Assembly: GCA_019246375.1 (NCBI GenBank) | Contig: JAFAQO010000006.1 | Span: 1-15,672 of the forward strand | Reading direction: 5' to 3' | DNA length: 15,672 bases | Source of the DNA: Mycobacterium sp. | GTDB lineage: Bacteria > Actinomycetota > Actinomycetes > Mycobacteriales > Mycobacteriaceae | In this document: positions 7,640 to 14,600 of the stretch, piece by piece | Layout of the letters: each line of letters opens with the position of its first letter | Numbering within the stretch: the first letter of the stretch is position 1 | Translations under genes and position numbers: made by a program | The notes under the pieces: model-generated | What the model saw: only the letters and a program-made list of their open reading frames with translations | Database searches by the model: none | What the model was told of the DNA's origin: nothing

Positions 7640-8833
7640 TCAGATCCGGTAGTCGGCAAGCAGTCGCCTGCTGATGATCGACTTCTGGATTTCGCTGGTT
7701 CCCTCGCCGATGAGCAGGAACGGGGCGTCACGCATCAGCCGCTCGATTTCGTACTCCTTGGAGTAACCGTAGCCGCCGTGGATGCGGAAGCTCTGCTGAG
7801 TGACCTCCGAACAGATTTCGCTGGCCAGATACTTGGCCATGCCGGCGGCAACGTCGTTGCGTTCTCCGGAGTCTTTGAGCCGGGCCGCGTTGACCATCAT
7901 CAAATGCGCGGCCTCGACTTTGGTTGCCATTTCCGCGATCTGAAATGCGATGGCCTGGTGCTCGGCAATCGGCCTGCCGAACGTATGACGTTGCTGGGCG
8001 TAGCGCACCGCGAGTTCGAACGCGCGAATGGCCACCCCGCAGGCCCGCGCCGACACATTGACCCGGCCGACTTCGATGCCGTCCATCATCTGGTAGAAGC
8101 CCTGCCCAGCGGTACCACCCAGAATGTCGTCGGCGCGTGCCAGGTACCCATCGAAAATGAGCTCCGTGGTGTCAATGCCCTTGTAACCCAACTTGTCGAT
8201 CTTGCCGGGTATCACCAGACCGGGCGCCACCTCGCCGAAGCCGGTCGGCTTCTCGATGAGGAATGCGGTCAGATTGCGGTGCGGCGTATCCGCTCCCTCG
8301 TCCGTCCGAACCAACACCGCCACCAGGTTGGCACTGGCGCCATTGGTCAGCCACATCTTCTGGCCGTTGATCGTGTACGTGCCGTCGGCATTGCGTGCGG
8401 CACGGGTACGGATGGCGGCGACATCAGAACCTAACTCCGGTTCGGACATCGAAAACGCGCCGCGGACTTCGCCGGTGGCCATGCGCGGCAGCAGCCGCTG
8501 CTTCTGCGCGTTGGTTCCGTGCTGACGCAACATGTAGGCCACGATGAAGTGGGTATTGATCACGCCTGAGATGCTCATCCAGCCGCGAGCCAACTCCTCG
8601 ACACATAATGCATAGGTCAGCAGCGACTCACCCAGCCCGCCGTATTCTTGCGGGATCATCAGACCGAACAGGCCCATTTCTCTCATCTGGTCGACGATGG
8701 CCTGCGGATAGGTGTCGGTACGCTCCAATTCCGGTGCGTTGGGAACGACTTCCTTCTCCACGAAATGGCGTACGGTTGCGATGATCTCGCTCTGGAACTC
8801 CGTGAGGCCAAACGTTTGGGCGAGTTTCGTCAT
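7640..8833 (-). CDS. Alternative product: acyl-CoA dehydrogenase from internal start of the fused gene
   Basis: ATG 8833 begins MTKLAQTFGLTEFQ, a natural N-terminus for an acyl-CoA dehydrogenase. It gives 397 residues, the usual length of the family. A purine-rich stretch with GGGAAAGG lies 6 nt before this ATG, a better ribosome binding site than that of the whole fused gene. The domain is intact: FAD-binding MSEPELGSD, HGGYGYSKEYEIERL and the catalytic base in EGTSEIQ (Glu377 in this numbering), for FAD-dependent alpha,beta-dehydrogenation of an acyl-CoA. This entry records the possibility that the dehydrogenase is made alone, besides or instead of as the C-terminal half of the fusion. The two products share the frame, so only protein data can separate them. 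Confidence 0.5.
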   Translation of the reverse strand: MTKLAQTFGLTEFQSEIIATVRHFVEKEVVPNAPELERTDTYPQAIVDQMREMGLFGLMIPQEYGGLGESLLTYALCVEELARGWMSISGVINTHFIVAYMLRQHGTNAQKQRLLPRMATGEVRGAFSMSEPELGSDVAAIRTRAARNADGTYTINGQKMWLTNGASANLVAVLVRTDEGADTPHRNLTAFLIEKPTGFGEVAPGLVIPGKIDKLGYKGIDTTELIFDGYLARADDILGGTAGQGFYQMMDGIEVGRVNVSARACGVAIRAFELAVRYAQQRHTFGRPIAEHQAIAFQIAEMATKVEAAHLMMVNAARLKDSGERNDVAAGMAKYLASEICSEVTQQSFRIHGGYGYSKEYEIERLMRDAPFLLIGEGTSEIQKSIISRRLLADYRI

Positions 8834-10045
8834 ACGCCGCCTTTCCCTCTTCCCTACTCGACCGGCGATCGTTTGTGCGCTGGCCAACCGCTCAATGTCG
8901 GCCGTACTCAGCCCCAGGCGCCCGGTGAGCACATCCACGGTGTCGCGGCCCAGCACAGGCGCTGGACCGCTTGCCGGATGGTTGCCGTCGAAAGCAGTCG
9001 GCATGCCAGGGGCGAGATAGTTTCCGAGACCTTCTTGGTGCAGCGGGGAAAACAGCGGATTCGCGGTCACCCGTTGGTCTTCGGCGGCCTGCGCGAAGGT
9101 GCGGTAACGCTCGAACAACACGGTGGTGGCCGACAGCGCAGAGGTGATGTCCTCGGCAGTGCGCTCGGCAAACCAGGTTGCGAATAATCCGCTCAACACA
9201 TCGCGGTATCGGTAGCGATCACCCTCGGCGGCGAAGTCGGCACCGAGCGACTGGGCGAGCGCCGAGACGGCTGCACCCGTACCGGTTACCTCAACCAGGT
9301 CGCGGAAGTGCCGCTTAGTCAGCGTGACAACCATGAACGCAATGCCGTCGCGGCTGGTGAAGTCCTGACCGTACTGGCCATAGATTGCGTTACCCAGCCG
9401 CGGGCGTTGGGTGCCGTTGATCTGCGGCTCGGTCAACAGCCCCAGATTGCCGGCGGTGGCCAGTGCGACATCTTCAAGCGCAACGCTGATTTTCGCCCCT
9501 GCGCCGGACTGGTCCCGGCGGCGAACGGCAGCGACAACGGCGAGTGCGGCATACAGTCCGCAGCAGACATCCCAAGCGGGCAGCACATGGTTGATCGGAG
9601 CGGCGTGGTTGCTCGGGCCGGTCACCAACGGAAATCCCGTTGCGGCGTTCACCGTGTAATCCACTCCGGTGGAACCGTCACCGCGGCCGAGCAACTGGAC
9701 GTGGATAATGTCGGGGCGCAGGCTGGCCAACTGGTCATAGGACAGCCAGGACAGGGGTGCTGCATTGGTGACCACGATGCCGTCACCTTCGGCGATCAGC
9801 CGCTGAACCAGCTCTTGGCCTTCTGGTGAGCGCAAGTCAATGGTGGCCGAACGCTTGCCCCTGTTCAGGCCGGTCCAGTAGATCGACGTGCCACTCGCGG
9901 CCAGCGGCCAGCGGTGGACATCGGATGCGCCGCCGATCGGGTCCACCCGGATCACCTGCGCGCCAAGTTGACTCAGCGTCATTCCGCACAGCGGCGCGGC
10001 GACGAAGCTGGACACCTCGACGACCGTGACATCGTTCATCGGCAT
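7640..10045 (-). CDS. CaiB/BaiF family III CoA-transferase fused to acyl-CoA dehydrogenase
   Basis: One uninterrupted frame of 801 residues carries two complete enzymes. Residues 1 to about 404 are a family III CoA-transferase. It opens MPMNDVTVVEVSSFVAAP with LSQLGAQVIRVDP, carries the probable catalytic Asp159 in PAWDVCCGLYAALAVVAAV, and includes the GAGAKISVALEDVAL element. Residues 405-801 are an acyl-CoA dehydrogenase (397 residues, normal full length) with MSEPELGSDVAAI, HGGYGYSKEYEIERLMRDA and the catalytic Glu781 in EGTSEIQ. The start chosen is ATG 10045, two nt after the thiolase stop; ATG 10039 is equally possible. The frame is open to 10105, but only within the thiolase gene. The joint near residues 395-405 (GRVGKRERRR before M405) looks like a translated ribosome binding site, so the fusion may be recent. 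A fused enzyme could pass a newly formed CoA ester directly to dehydrogenation. Confidence 0.85.
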   Translation of the reverse strand: MPMNDVTVVEVSSFVAAPLCGMTLSQLGAQVIRVDPIGGASDVHRWPLAASGTSIYWTGLNRGKRSATIDLRSPEGQELVQRLIAEGDGIVVTNAAPLSWLSYDQLASLRPDIIHVQLLGRGDGSTGVDYTVNAATGFPLVTGPSNHAAPINHVLPAWDVCCGLYAALAVVAAVRRRDQSGAGAKISVALEDVALATAGNLGLLTEPQINGTQRPRLGNAIYGQYGQDFTSRDGIAFMVVTLTKRHFRDLVEVTGTGAAVSALAQSLGADFAAEGDRYRYRDVLSGLFATWFAERTAEDITSALSATTVLFERYRTFAQAAEDQRVTANPLFSPLHQEGLGNYLAPGMPTAFDGNHPASGPAPVLGRDTVDVLTGRLGLSTADIERLASAQTIAGRVGKRERRRMTKLAQTFGLTEFQSEIIATVRHFVEKEVVPNAPELERTDTYPQAIVDQMREMGLFGLMIPQEYGGLGESLLTYALCVEELARGWMSISGVINTHFIVAYMLRQHGTNAQKQRLLPRMATGEVRGAFSMSEPELGSDVAAIRTRAARNADGTYTINGQKMWLTNGASANLVAVLVRTDEGADTPHRNLTAFLIEKPTGFGEVAPGLVIPGKIDKLGYKGIDTTELIFDGYLARADDILGGTAGQGFYQMMDGIEVGRVNVSARACGVAIRAFELAVRYAQQRHTFGRPIAEHQAIAFQIAEMATKVEAAHLMMVNAARLKDSGERNDVAAGMAKYLASEICSEVTQQSFRIHGGYGYSKEYEIERLMRDAPFLLIGEGTSEIQKSIISRRLLADYRI
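8840..8857 (-). promoter_or_regulatory. Internal ribosome binding site inside the fusion gene
   Basis: On the minus strand the bases before ATG 8833 read GTAGGGAAGAGGGAAAGG and then a 6 nt spacer. This is a strong Shine-Dalgarno-like run. In the fused frame it is translated as VGKRER, a basic stretch unlike either enzyme domain. TAG at 8856-8854 is a stop one base out of frame. Together these look like an old intergenic junction between two genes. Confidence 0.6.
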
Positions 10046-10047
10046 CG

Positions 10048-11271
10048 TCACTGGAATGCGACCCGTTCGAAAACCGCGGCAAGACCTTGGCCCCCGCCGA
10101 TGCACATGGTTTCCAGGCCGTAACGGGCGCCCCGCCGATTGAGTTCACGCGCCAGCGTTGCCAGCATCCTGCCGCCGGTCGCGCCGACCGGATGGCCGAG
10201 CGAAATCCCCGAACCGTGCACGTTGGTGCGCTCGCGGTCGGTGGCGCTGAATCCCCACTCGCGCATCACCGCAAGCGCCTGCGCGGCGAATGCCTCGTTG
10301 AGTTCGATCAGATCGATGTCGGCCAGGCGTAGCCCCGACTTCTGCAGCGCGACCTCGGTTGCCGGCACCGGGCCGATGCCCATGACGTTGGGCGCTACGG
10401 CGGCGACTCCCCATGACACCAGCCGCACCAGCGGTGTGAGCCCCAGTTCGTCGGCTTTCGCAGGTGTCGTCACTATGCACATCGACGCTGCGTCATTTTG
10501 CCCGCTGGCGTTGCCAGCGGTCACCGTTGCGCCTGGATCATGTTCCAGCAGCACCGGTTTGAGATTGCTTAGCGATTCAATCGACGTGTCGGCGCGGGGA
10601 TGCTCGTCGGTGTCGATCAGCTCCTCGCCGTGGCGGGTCAGCACGGCAACCGGAATGATTTCCTCTGCCAAAATGCCGTCCTTCTGCGCCGCCACTGCCC
10701 GCCGGTGTGAGGTCACCGCGAGTTCGTCTTGCTGTGTCCGAGAGATGTTGTATTGCCGGCGTAGGTTTTCAGCGGTTTCCAACATGCCGCCGGGGACCGG
10801 GTAGTGCCGGCCGCCGGCGGTGGTGCGTCCGCGGGCGAGTCCGTCGTGCACCCGCACACCACTGCGGGCACCGCCCCAGCGCATGTCGGTGGAGTAGAAG
10901 ACAACATTGCTCATGCTCTCCGCGCCACCGGCAATGACGAGATCGTTGTCGCCGCTGGCTACCTGCAGACACCCCTGGATGACCGCTTGCAGACCGGAGC
11001 CACACCGGCGGTCGATCTGCATGCCGGGAACGGTCACCGGCAAGCCCACGTCGAGCGCCACAACACGTCCGATCGCCGGTGCCTCGCTGCTGGGATAGCA
11101 GTGTCCGAGAATCACATCTTGCACCGATTCGGGCGGGATTCCGGTTCGCTCGAGCAGCCCGTTGAGTGCGGCGACACCGAGGTCGACTGCGGTCTGCGAC
11201 TTGAATATTCCCCCGTAGCGCCCGATGGGGGTGCGCACGGGTTCACAAACAACGGCTTCGGGCGCGCTCAC
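10048..11271 (-). CDS. Thiolase (acetyl-CoA acetyltransferase family)
   Basis: This 407-residue protein has normal thiolase length. The acyl-accepting nucleophile is Cys90 in [10 protein letters not shown]. The other catalytic elements are NEAFAAQ (about 325-331), His360 in [10 protein letters not shown] and the acid/base Cys390 in CIGGGQG. It should cleave a 3-ketoacyl-CoA with CoA to release acetyl-CoA (or propionyl-CoA from a branched chain), closing the beta-oxidation turn. The GTG start at 11271 overlaps the SDR stop by 4 nt (GTGA), and its own stop lies 2 nt before the CoA-transferase start, so it is the second gene of the minus-strand operon. No key residue is missing. Degradative use is inferred from the neighbours. 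Confidence 0.94.
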   Translation of the reverse strand: MSAPEAVVCEPVRTPIGRYGGIFKSQTAVDLGVAALNGLLERTGIPPESVQDVILGHCYPSSEAPAIGRVVALDVGLPVTVPGMQIDRRCGSGLQAVIQGCLQVASGDNDLVIAGGAESMSNVVFYSTDMRWGGARSGVRVHDGLARGRTTAGGRHYPVPGGMLETAENLRRQYNISRTQQDELAVTSHRRAVAAQKDGILAEEIIPVAVLTRHGEELIDTDEHPRADTSIESLSNLKPVLLEHDPGATVTAGNASGQNDAASMCIVTTPAKADELGLTPLVRLVSWGVAAVAPNVMGIGPVPATEVALQKSGLRLADIDLIELNEAFAAQALAVMREWGFSATDRERTNVHGSGISLGHPVGATGGRMLATLARELNRRGARYGLETMCIGGGQGLAAVFERVAFQ

Positions 11272-12008
11272 ATGAATCGTCCCCCGGTGACCTCAAGAAC
11301 CGTCCCAGTCATGTACGAGGACATATCTGAGGCCAAAAACAACGCGACGTTGGCGACCTCGTTGGGTTCCCCGGCCCGGGCCATTGGGACCTCGGCAACT
11401 TTCTCGTCCCAAATCCGTTGCGGCATGGCTTCGGTCATCGCTGAGCGGATCAAGCCTGGCGCAATCGCGTTCACCCGCACACCGAGGTGGGCCAGCTCCT
11501 TGGCGGCGGCCTTAGTCATGCCCATGATCCCAGCCTTCGCGGCGGAGTAGTTGGTCTGCCCTACCAGACCGACCTTGCCTGAGAGCGACGACATGTTCAC
11601 AATCGCGCCACGCTGGTTTTCCCGCATGATGGCCGCGGCCTTGCGCGTGCCGTTCCAGGTTCCTTTCAGATGCACCGCGATTACTTGGTCGAACTGCTCC
11701 TCGGTCATCTTGCGCATGGTCGCGTCACGGGTGATACCGGCGTTGTTGACCATAATGTCCACGCTGCCGAATCGCTCGACGGCGGTCGTGACCAGCGTGT
11801 CAACATCGGCGGCGACCGTGACGTCGCACCGCACGGCCACCGCGACGTCGTCGCCGCCGAGCCGCTTCGCCGCCGCCTCGGTCGCCTCAAAGTTCACGTC
11901 GCCAAGGACGACCCGCGCACCCTCGGCAACGAACCGCTCCGCTATGGCGAATCCCAATCCTTGCGCACCGCCTGTGACGACCGCTGTCTGATCGGTCAAC
12001 AACGACAC
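11268..12008 (-). CDS. SDR-family 3-hydroxyacyl-CoA dehydrogenase (FabG-like)
   Basis: This is a 246-residue classical short-chain dehydrogenase. It has the nucleotide-binding TGGAQGLG (12-19), an acidic residue after the second strand (VVLGDVN) that favours NAD, NNAG (88-91), Ser141 in NMSSLSG, and Tyr154/Lys158 in YSAAK. The position of the tetrad Asn in helix 4 reads His113 (IAVHLKGTW), a variant also seen in peroxisomal multifunctional enzyme type 2. The expected role is oxidation of a 3-hydroxyacyl-CoA to the 3-keto ester used by the adjacent thiolase. I chose GTG 12008 ([11 protein letters not shown]) with GAGGA upstream. A GTG at 12050 is in frame, but it would lie upstream of the transcript start predicted from the TATGAT box at 12058-12053. 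First gene of its operon. Confidence 0.9.
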   Translation of the reverse strand: MSLLTDQTAVVTGGAQGLGFAIAERFVAEGARVVLGDVNFEATEAAAKRLGGDDVAVAVRCDVTVAADVDTLVTTAVERFGSVDIMVNNAGITRDATMRKMTEEQFDQVIAVHLKGTWNGTRKAAAIMRENQRGAIVNMSSLSGKVGLVGQTNYSAAKAGIMGMTKAAAKELAHLGVRVNAIAPGLIRSAMTEAMPQRIWDEKVAEVPMARAGEPNEVANVALFLASDMSSYMTGTVLEVTGGRFM

Positions 12009-12050
12009 CTGATCACCGTCCTCGTTAATGTCTTCAACCCGGATAATCAC

Positions 12051-12072
12051 ATATCATATTTCATATATGATC
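12051..12072. promoter_or_regulatory. Divergent promoter with AT-rich palindrome, candidate regulator operator
   Basis: An abrupt AT-rich patch sits in GC-rich DNA. It holds the perfect 10 bp palindrome TCATATATGA (12061-12070) and a 7-5-7 inverted repeat, ATCATAT (12053-12059) with ATATGAT (12065-12071). Each arm contains a TATGAT -10-like hexamer, plus strand 12066-12071 and minus strand 12058-12053. These would start transcripts near 12078 (rightward) and 12046 (leftward). A dimeric repressor such as the local GntR/FCD protein bound here could block both directions. No clear -35 boxes were found. The operator role is inferred. Confidence 0.5.
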
Positions 12073-12112
12073 GGGTGGAACGCCGGCCTACCGGCAGCAA
12101 CTCACACTGCTC

Positions 12113-12120
12113 GGAAGGAG
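12113..12120 (+). promoter_or_regulatory. Ribosome binding site of the divergent acyl-CoA dehydrogenase
   Basis: GGAAGGAG lies 9 nt before ATG 12130. It is the strongest Shine-Dalgarno match in the window. It fixes that ATG as the start and rules out upstream in-frame starts such as the GTG at 12028. Confidence 0.75.
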
Positions 12121-12129
12121 CGTGGCTCC

Positions 12130-13311
12130 ATGCCCACTGCCGTCGTCGACGACGACGATTTTCAGCAGATCCTCGCGCAAACCCGCCAGTTCGTGCGCAC
12201 CGCCGTCATCCCCCGTGAGCAGGAGATCCTCACCGAGGACCGAGTGCCCGATGATCTTCGGGACCAAGCGAAAAAGATGGGGTTGTTCGGATACGCCATT
12301 CCCCAGGAGTGGGGCGGACTCGGCGTCGATCTCGCCCAGGATGTTGAGCTGGCAATGGAATTCGGCTATACCTCGCTGGCGCTGCGCTCGATGTTCGGTA
12401 CCAACAACGGCATTGCCGGACAGGTCCTGGTCGGGTTCGGCACCGACGAGCAGAAGGCGCTCTGGCTGGAAGCGATGGCCACCGGAGAGGTGGTCGCCTC
12501 GTTCGCGCTGACCGAGTCCGGCGCAGGATCGAATCCCGCGGGATTGCGCACAAAGGCCGTTCGCGATGGCGCTGGGGAGAACGGGGCGTGGGTGATTTCT
12601 GGTGAGAAGCGCTTCATCACCAACGCACCGGTTGCCGATCTGTTCGTGGTCTTTGCCCGTACCCGTCCACCCGACGACGCGGGCCCCGGCATCGCTGTCT
12701 TCCTGGTGCCCGCGGATGCGGCGGGTGTCGAAGTCGGCGCCAAGGACGCGAAGATGGGCCAGGAGGGTGCGTGGACCGCCGATGTCAGCTTCACCGACGT
12801 GCGGGTCGACGCCCAAGCCCTGGTCGGTGGTAGCGAGGACATCGGCTATCGTGCGGCGATGACCTCGCTTGCCCGCGGCCGCATCCACATCGCAGCTCTC
12901 GCCGTGGGAACCGCTCAGCGGGCACTGGACGAATCGGTCACGTATGCGGCCACCGCTACGCAGGGCGGCACGCCGATCGGCGACTTTCAGCTGGTGCAGG
13001 CCATGCTCGCCGACCAGCAGACCGGAGTGATGGCCGGCCGGGCCATGGTTCGTGACGCTGCCCGACTATGGATCACCAAGCAGGACCGCCGGATCGCGCC
13101 GTCAGCGGCGAAGCTGTTCTGCACCGAGATGGCCGGCAAAGTCGCTGATTTAGCGGTGCAAATTCATGGCGGCAGCGGCTACATGCGTGATGTTCCGGTG
13201 GAACGGATCTATCGCGATGTTCGCCTTCTGCGCCTCTACGAGGGAACCAGTGAGATTCAGCGCCTGATCGTCGGGTCCAATCTCGTTAAGGCGGCACAGC
13301 GCAGGCTCTGA
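12130..13311 (+). CDS. Acyl-CoA dehydrogenase (FadE-like)
   Basis: This 393-residue flavoprotein has normal family length. Landmarks: KMGLFGYAIPQEWGGLG in the N-terminal helical domain (about 49-65); ALTESGAGSNPAG (about 126-138), where the usual GSD of the FAD/substrate motif is GSN (Asn135); HGGSGYMRDVPVERIYRDVR; and the catalytic base Glu371 in LYEGTSEIQRLIVG. It should introduce an alpha,beta double bond into an acyl-CoA with FAD, passing electrons to electron-transfer flavoprotein. It is transcribed away from the SDR operon from a shared AT-rich promoter, so the two are probably controlled together. It is clearly distinct from the dehydrogenase half of the fused gene, which suggests a different substrate or a second pathway step. 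Confidence 0.93.
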   Translation: MPTAVVDDDDFQQILAQTRQFVRTAVIPREQEILTEDRVPDDLRDQAKKMGLFGYAIPQEWGGLGVDLAQDVELAMEFGYTSLALRSMFGTNNGIAGQVLVGFGTDEQKALWLEAMATGEVVASFALTESGAGSNPAGLRTKAVRDGAGENGAWVISGEKRFITNAPVADLFVVFARTRPPDDAGPGIAVFLVPADAAGVEVGAKDAKMGQEGAWTADVSFTDVRVDAQALVGGSEDIGYRAAMTSLARGRIHIAALAVGTAQRALDESVTYAATATQGGTPIGDFQLVQAMLADQQTGVMAGRAMVRDAARLWITKQDRRIAPSAAKLFCTEMAGKVADLAVQIHGGSGYMRDVPVERIYRDVRLLRLYEGTSEIQRLIVGSNLVKAAQRRL

Positions 13312-13341
13312 CGATCGGTCTGCCGCGTCGCATCATTATCG

Positions 13342-13369
13342 TTGGCGTTACAGTGGCGATTACTATATC
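13342..13369 (+). promoter_or_regulatory. Possible promoter upstream of the SDR remnant
   Basis: TTGGCG (13342-13347) and TATATC (13364-13369) are spaced by 16 nt in a locally AT-richer patch, and could be the old promoter of the truncated SDR gene that follows. The match to consensus is only fair. Confidence 0.25.
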
Positions 13370-13403
13370 GTGGCCGGCAAGAAGATGAAGGCATGAAGCG
13401 GAC

Positions 13404-13475
13404 ATGAGCGGCCGGCTTGGCGGCGGCAAGGTGGCATTCATCACCGGGTCGATCAGGACTCGAACCCAATATTGA
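13404..13475 (+). pseudogene. Remnant of a mycofactocin-type SDR gene (N-terminus only)
   Basis: From ATG 13404 the frame reads MSGRLGGGKVAFITGS, then loses resemblance and stops at TGA 13473-13475 after 23 codons. The beginning matches the conserved N-terminus of mycobacterial mycofactocin-coupled short-chain dehydrogenases, which start MSGR.EGKVAFITGAARGQGR. The match breaks just where the GxxxGxG nucleotide-binding loop should continue (reading SIRTRTQY). No further SDR motifs follow, because the next base begins the end of a convergent phosphotransferase gene. I read it as the 5' scar of a deleted gene, marking a rearrangement junction near 13448. The identification rests on about 15 residues. 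Confidence 0.5.
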
Positions 13476-14600
13476 CTAGGCTGTCCGATCGCCGGCTGCT
13501 GAACTGATCAAGTCAAGGCTGCCTAGCTCTCGGATCGCCTGGCAGCCGCGGCTTAGCATCGTGAGCACCATATCGTCGCCACGGTCGGTGGCCGTGGCGA
13601 AGGCGAATCCCAAAGCGGAGATCAGTAACGCCTGTGGCATGCCGAGTCGGTAATCACGCCAGCATGTTTCGCGGTCATAGTCGGTTACGCCGTAGCCGGT
13701 GAGGGTGCGGTGGTACTCGGCTACGATGCCTGCTTCAATACCTGCGCGCAGTTCCGGGTTGAGGCTGGTAGCGGTGAAGTAAGCGAGATCTCGTGCCGGC
13801 AGGCCCACGCCGAGCGTCTGCCAGTCGACCACCGTGATGCTTTTGGCGGCGCGGTCGAACAGCATGTTGTCGAGGCGATAGTCGCCGTGTAACAAAGCGA
13901 ACCGGTCGTGCTCAGCGAGCAACCATGGCGTCACCAAACCCATTGCAGCGGTGAAGGTCTCCCGATCCGCCGCGCTCATGCGCTCGCCCAGCTTGTCCAG
14001 CGTGATCTCAGCACTCATCAACGCGACGTCACCGAGACCCTTCGCCGACGCGTCATCTGGACGTGCAAACGCGATGCCGGGAAAGTCCAACCAGACGGGA
14101 TCGCACCAACTCGGTCCATGCAAGCCGGCCAACGCCCTAACAGCGAGCAGCGCCTGGTGCTCACCGCATCCGGCAAGTTGGTCACCTTGCACCGCAGGTG
14201 CTTGATCCGCCAGCAGCAGCGCGTAATCCCGCCCATCCGTGCTGATTTCGCAGTAAAAGCATCGTGGTATCGGCACCTGAACACGGTCGGCCACCGTCTC
14301 GTAGAACGCGCATTCACTGCGATAGCCGATGGTCACCCGTTCCCGTACGGCGTCGTCCTGTGCCGGCAGCTTGATCACGAAGGTGCTCGGCAGGCCGCGC
14401 GGATTGACCGCGTACTTGGCCGACACGCGGTATGTTGCCCCGGTTTGTCCGGTGCCGATGGCCGTGACGTCTAAGTCCGACACCTCGGCCGATGCGCCGT
14501 GATCGCTCAGGACGGTCGATAGCCACTCACAGGTAACGTCATGGGGGTAGCGCGGAATCGGGATCGTGCTTCTCGGCCAGTTTTTCCGTTCGAGACCCAT
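13476..14600 (-). CDS. APH/ecdysteroid-kinase-like phosphotransferase
   Basis: This 374-residue protein belongs to the aminoglycoside phosphotransferase-like kinase fold. Visible elements: TYRVSAKYAV followed by STFVIKLPA with the ATP-binding Lys; SECAFYETVADRV; the catalytic loop HGDYRLDNMLFD (His-Gly-Asp with downstream Asn); and the metal-binding Asp of VVDWQTLGVG. It should transfer phosphate from ATP to a small hydroxylated molecule or CoA ester; drug resistance is not implied. Start choice is uncertain: ATG 14600 is preferred because GAAGGCAGG lies about 9 nt upstream. ATG 14627, ATG 14642 and a TTG at 14693 are also in frame. Bacterial relatives next to acyl-CoA dehydrogenases can phosphorylate 4-hydroxyacyl-CoA (LvaA of the levulinate pathway, and the kinase domain of human ACAD10/11). 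It is transcribed toward the dehydrogenase at 12130. Confidence 0.85.
   Translation of the reverse strand: MGLERKNWPRSTIPIPRYPHDVTCEWLSTVLSDHGASAEVSDLDVTAIGTGQTGATYRVSAKYAVNPRGLPSTFVIKLPAQDDAVRERVTIGYRSECAFYETVADRVQVPIPRCFYCEISTDGRDYALLLADQAPAVQGDQLAGCGEHQALLAVRALAGLHGPSWCDPVWLDFPGIAFARPDDASAKGLGDVALMSAEITLDKLGERMSAADRETFTAAMGLVTPWLLAEHDRFALLHGDYRLDNMLFDRAAKSITVVDWQTLGVGLPARDLAYFTATSLNPELRAGIEAGIVAEYHRTLTGYGVTDYDRETCWRDYRLGMPQALLISALGFAFATATDRGDDMVLTMLSRGCQAIRELGSLDLISSAAGDRTA

Noticed and set aside
7778..8434. Plus-strand open frame of 218 codons under the acyl-CoA dehydrogenase
   Set aside because: Antisense shadow of a clearly real gene, with no domain signal.
10046..10105. Extended N-terminus of the CoA-transferase frame
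   Set aside because: It overlaps the thiolase C-terminus, which is well conserved. The extra residues ([11 protein letters not shown]...) do not look like a CoA-transferase start.
12009..12050. Fourteen extra N-terminal residues for the SDR from GTG 12050
   Set aside because: The promoter-like TATGAT at 12058-12053 would place the transcript start downstream of that GTG, and classical SDRs start close to the first strand, as they do from GTG 12008.
13257..13469. Short minus-strand frame across the end of the dehydrogenase and the following gap
   Set aside because: Low-complexity translation, no ribosome binding site, and it overlaps the catalytic C-terminus of a real gene. The plus-strand SDR remnant explains the gap better.
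13476..14600. Aminoglycoside resistance gene
   Set aside because: The kinase loop is shared by many APH-fold enzymes. The sequence around it resembles the broad environmental phosphotransferase group, and nothing in the context suggests drug resistance.
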